DNA of 64,000 nucleotides, from assembly GCF_963678975.1 (NCBI RefSeq), contig NC_089272.1:42041391-42105390 (forward strand). Reading direction: 5' to 3'. The notes beneath the pieces are model-generated. The model had not been told where the DNA came from. It saw nothing but the letters and a program-made list of their open reading frames with translations, and did no database searches. A program made the translations under genes and the position numbers. Source of the DNA: Dysidea avara. Its lineage: Eukaryota; Porifera; Demospongiae; Dictyoceratida; Dysideidae. Shown here piece by piece: positions 20,768-32,412 of this stretch; position 1 is the stretch's first letter; every line of letters begins with the position of its first letter.

Positions 20768-21276
20768 CAGTGTAGGGAGTAATGGGTTAAGTAACGCGTT
20801 ACATAATATTTACTTTTGTGGTACGTAACTAAGTAATATAACGCAATACGCTATAAAAACAGGTAATATAACTCAAGTTACTTTACTTACAAATGTAACG
20901 CGTTACCTAAGTAATATAGTTACTGTAACGAATCTAATATTATTACTACAAGTAACGAAGTTACTAATCTCGTTAGTTATCCACTGAGTAACGCCTAGCC
21001 ACAACGAAGTAGTGAAGCCTACTGAATGAAGCTTATTCACCAGCTTCTTACTTATAACCAAGATTTGCACATTGTCTAACAACACAATCATGTCACGTGA
21101 TAAAGTGGTAGTTTCACACGTGATAGCTTAAAGCTGTGGACACAGTAATATAATACGTAATATTATTATAGTTACTTTATTTTATGGGTAATATGTAACT
21201 GTAACTAAATAGTTCAGTTGCAAGTAATATGTAATATGTAACTAGTTACTTTTACAAAGTAACTTGCCCAACACTG
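20768..21276. mobile_element. hAT-superfamily MITE with 8-bp TSD
   Basis: Ends CAGTGTAGGG and CCCAACACTG, with sub-terminal GTAACGCGTTAC and AACTAGTTAC blocks typical of a widespread animal hAT MITE group. AATATATG is duplicated exactly (20760-20767, 21277-21284). It is inserted between the array and the tail of composite copy B. Confidence 0.88.
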
Positions 21277-21489
21277 AATATATGTATATAATTTGTATAA
21301 TATTACTGATAAAATCAAAAACAAAAACAGGTGAAAGTATTAAAAATCTGCTTTGTCTGTTTATTCTTCCTGTGGTAAAGAAAAAGGATAGGTTAAAAAA
21401 GCCTCAAAGTCAGCCTATGGCCGGCTTTGGGGTATGCAAATGCAAAAAGAAGTGATATCTAATCTACCTGGGACTAATTTGACCAAAAC

Positions 21490-21926
21490 TAGAGTATGCA
21501 TCCTCAGTCTGGGATCCTCACTTATCTAAAGATATCCAAGCCATTGAGAGGGTGCAGAGAATTGCTGCCAGATGGGTAAAATCTAACTACAACTGGGAAA
21601 ACAGTGTGACCAGCATGCTTTCAGAGTTGCAATGGCCCGCATTGAACATTAGAAGACAAATTTCAAGGCTCTCTATCTTATACCAAGGACTACACAATTC
21701 AGTTTCACTAGAAATACCTACCTATATTACAGCCACTACCACCACACCCTTCACCAGATTTCAACATTATTTTCACTTCAATATACCTACTGCTAGAACT
21801 AATTATTATCATAATAGTTACTTTCTAAAATCCTTTCGTGATTGGAACTTACTACCCATTTCTGCTATCAAAGCTGCTACTCTAGAAAATTTTACTAATC
21901 AACTACGTAAGTTATTAATTGTATAA
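21490..21926 (+). pseudogene. LINE fragment: RT C-terminal domain
   Basis: Reads KLEYASSVWDPHLSKDIQAI, then VQRIAARWVKSNYN, then RDWNLLPISAIKAATLENF, up to a stop at 21926. 5'-truncated, adjacent to the end of composite B. Confidence 0.8.
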
Positions 21927-22179
21927 TTATATTATCGTAACTTTTCTTTTTTTATTGTAATATAATGCACTATAACTCACTGATTGATTATAACTAGCAA
22001 TTATATGTATGTACTGTATGCTGTAACTTATTATTTATGAATAGTAATTGTAATCAACACATGCACTGTTTATTATTAGTAACTGTAACATACACATTGT
22101 AGCATACATACTTTAACTTATTGATTGTAACGTGTTCTGTGATTTACATCCTAGGCAAACCAGCTGTGCTGCCTGCCTA

Positions 22180-22236
22180 GTAATCTCTCACAAAGTTACA
22201 TGCTTACCATGTAACTTTGTGAGAGATTATGTGAGT
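22180..22236. repeat. Perfect hairpin at the left edge of unit 1
   Basis: TAATCTCTCACAAAGTTACATG and its inverse are separated by five bases. Only the right arm exists in unit 2 (36367), so the hairpin formed or was lost after duplication. Confidence 0.8.
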
Positions 22237-22659
22237 AACATCAGCTATCATTTCTCGTGATTTTGAAGGACACAATTGCTCAAACATTGGCTGGAAAGAA
22301 AAGTGTACAAGGATGTTATCATATCAAAATTGTATTATAACAATTGAAATTGGCATGATGGCATGACAAAAAGTTGTATATCCACACAGGAAGTAAACTG
22401 ATCACCAACTGATTTGCATGCATATTATTGAAAAATGTAACTACATAGAAAGTTTGATCAACACCAATTAAAAAGATCACTTAATTGCGTAATGCATTAC
22501 TGCCACTATTCGTAAACCACAATGAATACATGATTATGTACACCAATTTTGAAGTTATGGAAATGATTATAGACAAAATGATTACATGTTAATGTCAGCT
22601 GTTATACACTATAGTTTGAGGGAGTTCAGGCGTCAGATTATATCCACATGTCGTTTATA

Positions 22660-24790
22660 TAATTAACCCTCAATTAGTAGTTTCTGTAGTTGCACACTAC
22701 AATTAGCCAAGGTCATCATTGTTCAGTTATTCAATATGGTAAAATGGTTATGTCACTTCTAATCCAGTGGAGCCTGCCTTATAATCTACATAAAATCATC
22801 AGTTAAACTGTTCATTGCAATAATCCCACGATATATGCTGCATGTCTGTTTACATTAATTTAATTTTACTGACTAATGTAACCATGTACCTTCTTCAGTG
22901 TATTGGTTCACAAATGACCTGCCTATTGATAGGATATTTGGTCCTAAGGTAACTGGTCTGGTCCAGGAGTGAACCCATTTTGTATGTGATGAACTAGGGG
23001 CAGTGGAGCAGGCCAAAAAGTGAGGGGGAAAAAAAGGTAACCATATATGCTGACAATAGCTGTCTGCATTCTCCTTTTTAAGTTTCCAATAGTCAAATAG
23101 GACTTCTAATACAGGAAAATTGGAAAATTTAAACTCCAGATTAACTCTAAAGTTTACACAACAGGCAAAGCTTAAGTTTTCAATCAAGTTATTGTACAAC
23201 CCTTCAAGGCAGTTTTATGTTCTGCCAGTATTTGCTTAAGCTTGTATTCCAAATTATTATGTAGATGCTTCATCATCATAGCCATCAACATTATCTTCAC
23301 AAAAAGCTAATGCAAGTCATGATTACTCCCAAAGGCAAACAGTGTGTGTGACTACACAACATCATTCTTTACCAGGCCAATGCATTTTATAGCAAGGTGA
23401 ATGTTTTAAATTGCACAGCCCATCTTTATATTGGGTATACAATTCCTAACAGCTGGCATTAACTATATATCCAATGACTTTAATCGATGCATACAAATTT
23501 TCCTTTTTCCCATCAACCATCAAAATGTAACCAACTCCCTGCTGATGTAATCAATTCCTCTACCCCTAAAGAGTTTTGTAATAACATGAATAACTTTATG
23601 ATCACACCTGTGCGTTATAATCTTCTGATTACTGCACAGTAATAAATATAATATAATAATAATATAATCTTCAATACACAATTGCATAGTTGACTCATAG
23701 TTGTGTAAACATTGTGCAAATGTGGTTTCCATATTTAGGATTGCGGTAAATTTGTGGGAATTATCAAACTATCACATGTCTAGCTGCCATACCCAAAACT
23801 TCAGCTGTGAAATGACTGCCTTAAAAACACAAGTACTTATTAAGCATGACACACAACACACAATTATGTTATGTAGTAGTTAAAGGTCACCTTACATGAG
23901 TACTAATTTTGTTGATCAGATCAAGTGTATAAATTTTACTCCAATGCAACCACAGTGAACATAACCATGTAAACATGTTATGTGTGTCTACAATGGAAAA
24001 AATATGACAATTTGCAGTTCCAGGAATTATAATATTATATAGCCTTGAAATATGAAACTGAAAGTGGTTTATACATGGAATAGCTCCTGTAAACTTTGTT
24101 TACATAAGGGGAATTATTAAAAGTATTAGAAAAGTTTGCTTAGTCATCTACTCAGAACTGACAGTTAGTTTAACTGTGTATACACTTGTATAAGCTATTG
24201 TTCCTGCTATGTAACTATGGCAATGATTAGACAAAATAACGATTTACTGTGCAATTCTTAATATAATGACATGTGTGTAATTAACCCTCGATTAGTAGTT
24301 TCTGTAGTTGCACACTACACTTAAGGTTATCACTACTCAGTTATTCAATATAGTGAAATGGTTATGTCACTTCTAATCCAGTGGAGCTTGCCTAATAATC
24401 TACATAAAGTCATCAGTTAAGCTGATCATTGCAATAATCCCATGATATATGCTGTCTGTTTATTTTACTGACTATTGTAACCACCTGTTTTAGTGTTTCA
24501 TAGTGCATGCAGTAAACTATTTATCTGTTATTCCTCAAGTTGAGTGTCATTGGTTCACAAATGACCTGCCTATTGATAGGGTGAACCCATTTTAGTTATG
24601 TCCACCTAAAAACAATAGAGATCAATATATAGATTTAGTGGAAACTACAGTAAATGAATACTTACTGATAAAATATGCACTAAACACAATTTTCACTGCA
24701 CTACATTCTCTTTGTCAAGTTTCCAATAGTCACAAGTAGGACTTCTAATACAGGAAAATTTAATCTCCTGATTAACTCTAAATGCATTGT
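22660..24790 (+). repeat. Internal direct duplication within the X half
   Basis: About 460 bp (22660-23130: AATTAACCCT..TTAGTAGTTTCTGTAGTTGC) recurs at 24280-24790. The same pair occurs in unit 2 (36840-37310 and 38455-38960), so the internal duplication is older than the unit duplication. Between the copies is a LINE tail (23470-23660). Confidence 0.75.
23470..23660 (+). pseudogene. LINE 3'-end fragment
   Basis: Reads NQLPADVINSSTPKEFCNN, a WNxLP-type LINE C terminus. The unit-2 copy (37660-37830) reads QWNQLPADGINSSTPNEFCN. Followed by TAATATAATAATAATA sequence. Confidence 0.6.
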
Positions 24791-25022
24791 GGTAAATGTG
24801 TATACAGTTCATAGAAATGATCTAGTCAAAAATTTAGTACTTAATAGACAACCTTTAGCTACTAATATATGTGATTCGAAATTGTATTCTGTGTGTCATT
24901 CTTTACTAAGTTAAGTACTTGTGTTTTAAGGCAGTCCTTTCACAGCTGAAGTTTTGAGCATGGAAACTAATAACTAAGAAAGCCAATAATGTAAAATACT
25001 TTTTACAACGTAATATAAGCAA

Positions 25023-25500
25023 GTGTCTCCCCAAACCAAAAGTAATTGTTACAAGGCTTTTGTTAAATCTATATTAGAATATGCAAGCACTGTCTGGTCA
25101 CCCCACATGCAGAGAGACATTGATACCATCAAAAAATGTTCAAAGGTGTGCAGCGAGATTTGTAACTAACAATTATTCCCGATACGCAAGTTTGACTGAA
25201 ATGTTATCCAACTTGAGCTGGCCCACATTAACCAGATGTAGAAATGAACAGAAGGCTATAATGTTATATAAGATCATAAACTGCCAGGTTGATATAAATA
25301 CTGACGATCTCCTTATTCCCAACATCTACCACACCAGAGGACACATAAAAGATTTATGTTACCAATGACAAGGATTAACTCTTACAAATTTTCTTTTTTT
25401 TCCGTCCGCTATCAAAATTTGGAATTCCTTACCACACACATGATCAACTCAACAAAGATTGAACAATTCAAGCACAACCTAGTGGAGACTATTTAATTAG
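25023..25500 (+). pseudogene. LINE fragment: RT C-terminal domain (unit 1)
   Basis: Reads ILEYASTVWSPHMQRDIDTI in two frames, then VQRCAARFVTNNYSRYASLT, then IWNSLP. Paralogous to 39236-39700 and 54711-55180. Broken by stops. Confidence 0.8.
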
Positions 25501-26185
25501 TAATTATTTAGCTATGATTGTAATTGTACTATTGTTTCTTTTATGCAGCACACTCTTCTTGAGGTCTGCACAATACAACAAATAATTATACAAGCAAGTA
25601 CTAAAGATAATATGAAATGAAATGTGGTCAAAATTACATCATAAATAATGAATTAATTAATTAATATACGAGAAAACTACAAGGCATACAGACATGCACT
25701 AACCGGCAATACAATTACCATTGAATGAAGGCACAAACGTATAAAGCTTACTCATTTTCGTGCTGGTGACTAAAAAGCTGTGTTATTCCATATAACGCAC
25801 ACAACAAAACAGTTAATTAAGGCGACCACGCCCTACACAAAACATGAAGGGAGTTTGCACAGCCAGCTGCACAGCACAAGACTGAAGAGGAAGAAGATTA
25901 ATAGCAGTATGTTTGTTTGTACTGTTTATTCTTTTATATTCTTTAACCTGGCTTGCTAGGCTCTGGTTGGCTTGGCTGTCTGTAAATGTATTGTAAACAG
26001 CGTGGTATGTTTTAATGTTTGCTTGTATTGTATATTTTTCCTTCACCTGGCTTACTAGGCTCTGGTTGGCTTGGCTGTCTTTCTTCATCTGGCTCACCTG
26101 GCTAATTTTAACCTGCCATACTCGTAAAGAGCGTGCTTACAAACAGATTGTTTTACCAGCCATTGAGTATTGTTCTGCTATACGG

Positions 26186-26920
26186 TAGGGTCCGCAACGT
26201 GAAAAATGAAGTTGCAAGAAACAAATCCTCAACTATCGTAGTATGTTACCCTTAGTGCCCCATCACTAATACCACCCTTGGTTTGGAACTGCGTTCCCTT
26301 GTTGGAGAGACACGCGGATTTTAATATCTCACGTGATTGATCTTTATTTCGTGCGCTCCAAAGAAGGCGTCCAGAGCTCCCAGATTCTGAGTGTGATTTC
26401 AAGTGTTGTTGGCCTACCAAACCATACATAGAAGTGAGTAAAAATTTTCGCGTGTTTTCCACAAAGGCTGATTTTCTGCTGATGGGTCGAGAAAATTATT
26501 CGTTCGAGGCGCTTTACCAGCCAAGAGAAGAGAAGCCAATCCTATCACATAAGATGGTAATGAAGTTGGATGTATAAGTATTCTACACACCAAGTTTGAA
26601 AGAGCTGCTACCTTTCTAACCATCTGGCTGGCAGAGGTGAAATTTTCAGTGCAATGATCTTCAATGATTTTGGTGGGTTGCCTCCTTCCTACTGTTACAA
26701 ACTGTCTTCCTAGGGGCTTTAAATCAAGGGAAGATCCAGAAGAACATCTGAGGTTTCTAAGAAGTGGTCAAATCCTTGACATTTAAAGTTAAAAGGTCAT
26801 TGGAAACTACTACTCTAATAGAACATTCACTCTATTAGAGAACCATGTACTATAGTCACTACATTTTCCATCTACTATTGGTTGTGTCATTTGAACAGCT
26901 GTAGACAAGTTGCTTAGTTA
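26186..26920 (+). repeat. Left arm of the long-TIR element
   Basis: Contains an open frame (26414-26623, minus) reading MVRKVAALSNLVCRILIHPT, repeated almost exactly in the right arm (30658-30867, plus), so both read outward. Not recognised. The inner part carries ACTACTCTAATAGAACATTC, related to the hinge motif. Confidence 0.8.
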
Positions 26921-27050
26921 ATAAAAGTTGCACAGTCATTATAATATTATTGTAATGTATAGAGAGAGAACCATCATTATTATAAATGAGAAAACACAAT
27001 AAGTACAGTTAGCTTACAGTATGTGCGACCTCAGTCTCGTGTGACCACAA

Positions 27051-27706
27051 TCAGATCGTAGTAAAAGATCTGTGTGAGCATGGCAAGGTAACTACAAGAA
27101 CAAAACTGACAAACATACATACATACAGAAAACAAAAAAAATGATTAGTAGTTACAAATTTAAAGAGACCACTCACTGCAGTTCCTAGCCAAAAAAATTC
27201 GTTGTGAGCATGTAATGCTGCTCTATCTAGAGTCTGTCTTATGTTAGATTTGGTGGCAATAGATGGCTGAGTGAAATCAATAAAACTCTTTAAGGCGTGA
27301 ATACTGCTAGGCAGATAGTGACCTAGCACACTAATTTCTACTGTTTCATAATAGTTAGGAATTTGTAAGCGGTCAAATTCTGAAAGCAGCTCAGTCTTGT
27401 TTTGCTTCCTGGATCTTGCTTCCTGAATGTGATGCTCAGAGTCCAAAGGACAAGTCAGTTCTAGTAAAGCCACAGTAGATGCTTCAGAGTTGTAGACAAC
27501 AATATCTGGCCTGTAAGGTGTGAACAGTAGGCTTGATGGTACAGTTCCGTGAGGTCACTGGCTCGTAAGCCATGTATGTCTGCATACACTTGAATTGATG
27601 AAAAGCCGACAAAAATGTCCACAAGCCAAGATGCCAGAAGATAGAGAACCTTGTCATAATACAGAATATAGATACAGATCAAAGGCCTTGTGTATGTATA
27701 TGTCAA
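27051..27706 (-). pseudogene. PD-(D/E)XK-like nuclease remnant
   Basis: In two overlapping minus-strand frames: VYADIHGLRASDLT, then after a frameshift near 27550 TPYRPDIVVYNSEASTVALL, ELTCPLDSEHHIQEARSRKQ, and NYYETVEISVLGHYLPSS. The PD..ELT..(K)xxK layout resembles the restriction-like endonuclease domains of some retroelements and other PD-(D/E)XK nucleases. The family call is inference from the motif; no RT or transposase is adjacent. Codons become aimless after about 27140. Confidence 0.45.
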
Positions 27707-27999
27707 TTATTCTGCATAACCTAGCTAGCAACTTCTTCAATGTTTAGGACAAAGGCTATAACTTTAAGAACACAACTATGCAATGTTTGAGGTGCATATT
27801 GTATTTTTCGACATCCTCATGCAGTGTGGTTGGGTGATTTTTGTACAGGTGAAGTATAGTCTTCCAGGGACATCCCAGACATCCTGCAATGTACATGATG
27901 ATGGAATCGCTGCTAATTTTCACAAATTGTTGACATATATAGTTACATTTTTATCCAAATGTACTTAGTCATAATTATAGGAATGCATCTAGCTATAAT

Positions 28000-30379
28000 T
28001 TTATTTAAAACAAGGTGGTATATACTTTTAAAAAGTTGCACAACGTTAATTTATAACATTACAATTTTCATTTTGTCATTAGCACTCTCAGTCAAAGTTT
28101 TAAAGCATAAAAATATTCTAGGATGAAATCCCAGACCCCTACCGTGTAGATGATCTCATGCTAAAACAAGCACACTCTAAGTGTTGCACTTCCCTGCATT
28201 CTATGTTGCACACTCATTATCTCACTCAGGAAAGCAGTCACCATAACTGAATCATCCATGATAGCTGTCAATCTAATGATAGTTTATGGAATGATTGGCA
28301 GTATGATTTTAATGTAGGAATAGCAAGGGTGGATGAGATACCTTTATTTAAAGGAGGGCTGGCATCTAGATTGATGATGCCATGGTCTAGCTATATATAA
28401 GTTGAAGACCAAAAAAAGGTCACTACCTGCTGGCAATAGTTTCCCTCCACCAACTAGACTATATCTCCTTATTTATAACTACATATTAATTATGTAGCTT
28501 GCTACACTGCTCCTCTAAGAGTACTGTGACTGCTCTATTAGAGTATCTCAATCTTGACTGCATGCTCTATTATAATAGTACCTCAAATATTGATGCTATT
28601 GAGCTAGGCTCTCCATCACAGCTACAGATAATTTTAGGGAGGCTAAGCCCCCATAATTTTTTCACAGGGTTACATCCCCTTCTTTGCCACCCCTAAGGAA
28701 TAGACTGTTTTTTTTAACCATAAAATTGTGTTAACAACTTTCAAGTGTAGGCTGTGTACCACAATAAGCACATACTAAATTTATAATTATGAGCAAAAGT
28801 AAGCATGTTTATCACTGCAATAATTCCTTCATAATTAACTCTATAATAATTATCTATATTCAGTAGTTGCATTGTGCTCAAGAAATAGACAAACTACCAG
28901 GTATTTCATTTCTCATTCCAGTTCCTGCATCCATTTCCCCACATCCTATTAAGCTATAATAGTGAGGCATACCATATATACTTGTACATTAACCTACTCG
29001 CATGCTAGGTCACTTCAAGAACAAATTGTGTGATTAGTCTATTACATTACACACATGTAATTTACAGTACAATATCCATGGCAGACAATAAACAAATCAT
29101 ACATGTGCACGAGTAGCATGACCATATGCTTAAATAAATTATATAGGTCACATAAACTCAATCATCAGTTTTTCATCCATCAATACCCAAAATATTGCAC
29201 AAGCTAATAGCAAATTGTTTCTTTACAGACTAGTTAGTTGAATTGATAACTAAATGATTTGTAATGTTACTTTTTACTCTGTTCTAGCCATGCATATATT
29301 AACTTTGATGACAGCTTCTTACAGTTGCACTCAACAATCAATGGAACAAACAATCATTGATATGGAAAGGGAATTTTAAACAATGACATAGGCAGAGATG
29401 CAAAATTAATAGATCTAGATGAACAGAAATTTGGCTTTATTAAAGCAGATAACATTGCAGATTGAGGAGTATTTTCAAGATAAGTTTGTTATTATGAATG
29501 GGTGTTGTTACACAGAGCTGTCCAATGCATATGAACCTGTGACAAGCAGAAATCAATACAACAGGTTAAATGTATTCTTTGGACAATAAATGCACTAACG
29601 TGTTCAAGGAATTATTCAACTACGCACATCCTTAAATATCAAGTACTTGCAATTGAATGTAAAAAGTTACACTTTAATTAGTCCATACAGGCACAGATTC
29701 CATCTGGATGCGTGCCCCAGGGATCTGAAACAGTTCTTTGGGTGGCCATTTTCACTCAAAAATTAAGCAGCTACTAACACTTGTGATTGCGCTATTAGAA
29801 TGATTAAGAGCACACTGATCTTTTGCTACAAGAATTGACCACAAAAACTGGGGGACCATGGCCTTGTGGTTCCCTGCCCTATTTTCACTACCTGTGCAAA
29901 ACATGATAAAAGGACACTGTAAAAAACGTGTGTAATCTGTAGGTCTACTACACCTATAAAGTAATAAACTACTCTAATAGAATGGTCATATAGACAGATG
30001 AAACTGTGAAGCTTTACCTCTACCTTAGTCATGAATCAATAATTTAACAAACTCATAGGCCATATATACACAGCAGAATCAGGGTATTATGGCTATACTG
30101 CATTACTAAGTTGTTATTTGTTTAGGCAATTGCACAAGATACATAATTATTATAGTTAATTTTCATATAGAAAACCAGGGATGTAAAATGTGAGGTTACT
30201 GAAGCTGGACCTGCAATAGAGTGCTCTGGCTGATACAAAATGATTACTTCATAGCAAATGAATGGATTTCAAATACTATTATACTCTCTAGCATTCTGTA
30301 CACTGCATTGCTTGCATCATCACAAAGTTAAAATATCAAGATTTAAATGTCCATGAAATGCACACTTGCCAGCAATCTA
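28000..30379. other. Interior of the long-TIR element, little recognisable
   Basis: AT-rich with no convincing ORF. It contains a GACC-A-tract-GGTC hairpin near 28400, a hinge-motif copy at 28517-28556 (inverted: GACTGCTCTATTAGAGTATC) and a partial one at 29966-29985. Confidence 0.5.
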
Positions 30380-31095
30380 TACAGCTGTTTAATTGACACA
30401 AACAAAAGCAGATGGTAAATGTAGTGACTACATGGTTATTCTAATAAAACACTGAATGTTCTATTAGAGTAGTAGTTCCAATGACCTTTTAATTTTAAAT
30501 GTCAAGGATTTGACCACTTCTTAGAAACCTCAGATGTTCTTCTGGATCTTCCCCTGATTTAAAGCTCCTAGGAAGACAGTTTGCAATAGTAGGAAGGAGG
30601 CAACCCACCAAAATCATTGAAGATCATTGCACTGAAAATTTCACCTCTGCCAGCCAGATGGTTAGAAAGGTAGCAGCTCTTTCAAACTTGGTGTGTAGAA
30701 TACTTATACATCCAACTTCATTACCATCTTATGTGATAGGATTGGCTTCTCTTCTCTTGGCTGGTAAAGCGCTTCGAACGAATAATTTTCTCGACCCATC
30801 AGCAGAAAATCAGCCTTTGTGGAAAACACGCGAAAATTTTTACTCACTTCTATGTATGGTTTGGTAGGCCAACAACACTTGAAATCACACTCAGAATCTG
30901 GGAGCTCTGGACGCCTTCTTTGGAGCGCACGAAATAAAGATCAATCACGTGAGATATTAAAATCCGCGTGTCTCTCCAACAAGGGAACGCAGTTCCAAAC
31001 CAAGGGTGGTATTAGTGATGGGGCACTAAGGGTAACATACTACGATAGTCGAGGATTTGTTTCTTGCAACTTCATTTTTCACGTTGCGGACCCTA
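30380..31095 (-). repeat. Right arm of the long-TIR element
   Basis: Inverse of 26186-26920. The 105-codon frame at 30819-31136 runs through the arm into the flank and is probably fortuitous. Confidence 0.8.
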
Positions 31096-31367
31096 TATAC
31101 GGGACCCTTACCAGCAAACATCAATCTACAAGCTAGAAATGATACAACATCGTGCTGCACGGTTTGTTTTAAATAAACCTTGGAGGAGGAACCATAGAGA
31201 CAATATAACTGACATGCTAATAAGATTGAAATAACAATCCCTCGAGAATCGTAGAAGACACATTTAATTCTGTTATTTAAGTTTGTAAACAAGATGATAC
31301 ACATTCCTACACAGTATTCGCCAGCGCCATCCCCCTAACAACTATTACAGTATTGTGTATCTCCTAT

Positions 31368-31721
31368 CATAGGCGGCGGAAAGGGGGGGGGAGGGGGAGG
31401 GGGGGGCTAGGGGGCTAAAGCCCCCCCCTCAGAATGATACCACGCCGAAGGTATCCTTCTTGGTGGGACTCAAAACTGCGATAAAGATCGAGATACTCTA
31501 ATAGAGCAGTCACTCTAATAAGGCAATCACAGTATTAGAGCAGTGTGTAGCGAGTTATGTAAGGATTTTTATGTTGTTTATCAGCTATGAATGCGTAGCT
31601 GGTGAGGTGGGCAGCTATTGTCAGCTGGTTGCGACCTTTTTTTTGGTCTCACCATACCAAACCAGAGACTAAGTCTGGGTCAGTCCAGCCCCCCTCATAT
31701 CAACTACTTCCTCCGCCCCTG
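31368..31721. mobile_element. CAGGGGCGG-type element, partial or with deletion
   Basis: The right end CTTCCTCCGCCCCTG is inverse to the left ATAGGCGGCGGAAAGG. The interior has a G-rich run, a hinge-motif copy (31484-31515) and a GCTATTGTCAG..GACC-T-tract-GGTC module (31609-31650). About 45 bp of the unit-2 sequence is missing at the insertion point, so no TSD is seen. Confidence 0.55.
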
Positions 31722-32384
31722 CCACTGATGAACCCCATTTGGCTACCAGTGACCTCTAGTTGATACTGTGCTGTATATTGGATACCTACATAGCTGAATA
31801 TTTTCCATCTTCGGTGATATTGCCAATAATGTATTTGCTGTATACAATACTACAATGATGTACAGCTCTCTCCTGTATGTTTTGTATGCATATACTGTGT
31901 ACACATCACTGTGCCATTACCACACCAATAATGTACCAGCACTTACTGTAGCTACTGGTGGAATCTAGTTACGATGCCACTGTTGTGTTATATCTGTCAC
32001 TATTGTGACAAAGGTGGATTTGGGATGATGATTATTTTAATCGTGCCTTCACCACCTATTGTAAACGCATCACTTATGTTTATTGTATGTGCTACTGTAT
32101 ATATATGTGTATCTTTTCCACCCACATACACTGTGATGACCATGCACATACTGTGATGACCATGCACACACTGTTTTTACATGCCCTATTAGTAGATTGC
32201 CCCATTGGTGGGTGTACTTGGTTGTGTGTGGGCATTAATATTACTTTGTCTACTAATTGCAATAGTTGCACATTCCATTTGTTATAATTATTAGCTGTGT
32301 ATATTTTGTGGAAATGTGGTTTCCATATTTAGAGTTGTGATAAATTTAAATTAAGTTCGTGGAATTATACAACTATCACATGTC

Positions 32385-32412
32385 TATTATTATTATTATT
32401 ATTATTATTACT
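32385..32412 (+). repeat. ATT microsatellite
   Basis: ATT repeats, also at 48486-48527 and 57739-57763 at the homologous positions in units 2 and 3, with different lengths. Confidence 0.9.

Larger units (their letters stand above)
17034..21462 (+). mobile_element. Composite minisatellite element, copy B (most complete plus-strand copy)
   Basis: Order: head 17034-17815, hinge 17816-17860, minisatellite array to ~20745, conserved tail 21277-21462. The 5' end reads A|TCAAGACACACG (identical in copy C). The tail shares ACTGATAAAAT, CTTCCTGTGGTAAAGAAAAA and a CCTATGGCCGGCTTTGGGG hairpin arm with the tails of C and D, and ends near ATCTAA|TC. TC at the 5' end, CTAA at the 3' end, a sub-terminal hairpin and an A/T target fit a Helitron-like non-autonomous element, but no Rep/helicase is present to confirm. 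Nested in it are an element at 19685-20173 and a hAT MITE at 20768-21276. Confidence 0.75.
26186..31095. mobile_element. 4.9-kb DNA transposon-like element with ~0.7-kb TIRs and 7-bp TSD
   Basis: Ends TAGGGTCCGCAACGTG and its inverse. The arms match over about 700 bp (26186-26920 and 30380-31095) with small indels. TATACGG is duplicated exactly (26179-26185, 31096-31102). Units 2 and 3 provide the empty site (GCTATATGGGACCC). The interior holds a nuclease-like ORF remnant (27051-27706) and little else recognisable. A 7-bp TSD with long TIRs does not match a superfamily I can name with confidence. Confidence 0.88.
26105..31345 (+). pseudogene. LINE RT C-terminal fragment split by a transposon
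   Basis: 26105-26185 encodes RKERAYKQIVLPAIEYCSAI. The continuation (DPYQQTSIYKLEMIQHRAAR) starts at 31103, after the long-TIR element. Units 2 and 3 have it uninterrupted (47190-47520, 56700-57050). Confidence 0.8.

Noticed and set aside
22873-23199. A minus-strand ORF (MYNNLIENLSF..) repeated at 37122-37373
   Set aside because: The two copies diverge by frameshifting indels within about 50 codons and reflect the segmental duplication, not a conserved gene.
25813-26097. A 94-codon ORF with an internal repeat (SQANQSL..SQVKE)
   Set aside because: The repeat is at DNA level in the Y-half sequence, on the strand opposite other homologous copies. Units 2 and 3 break the frame.
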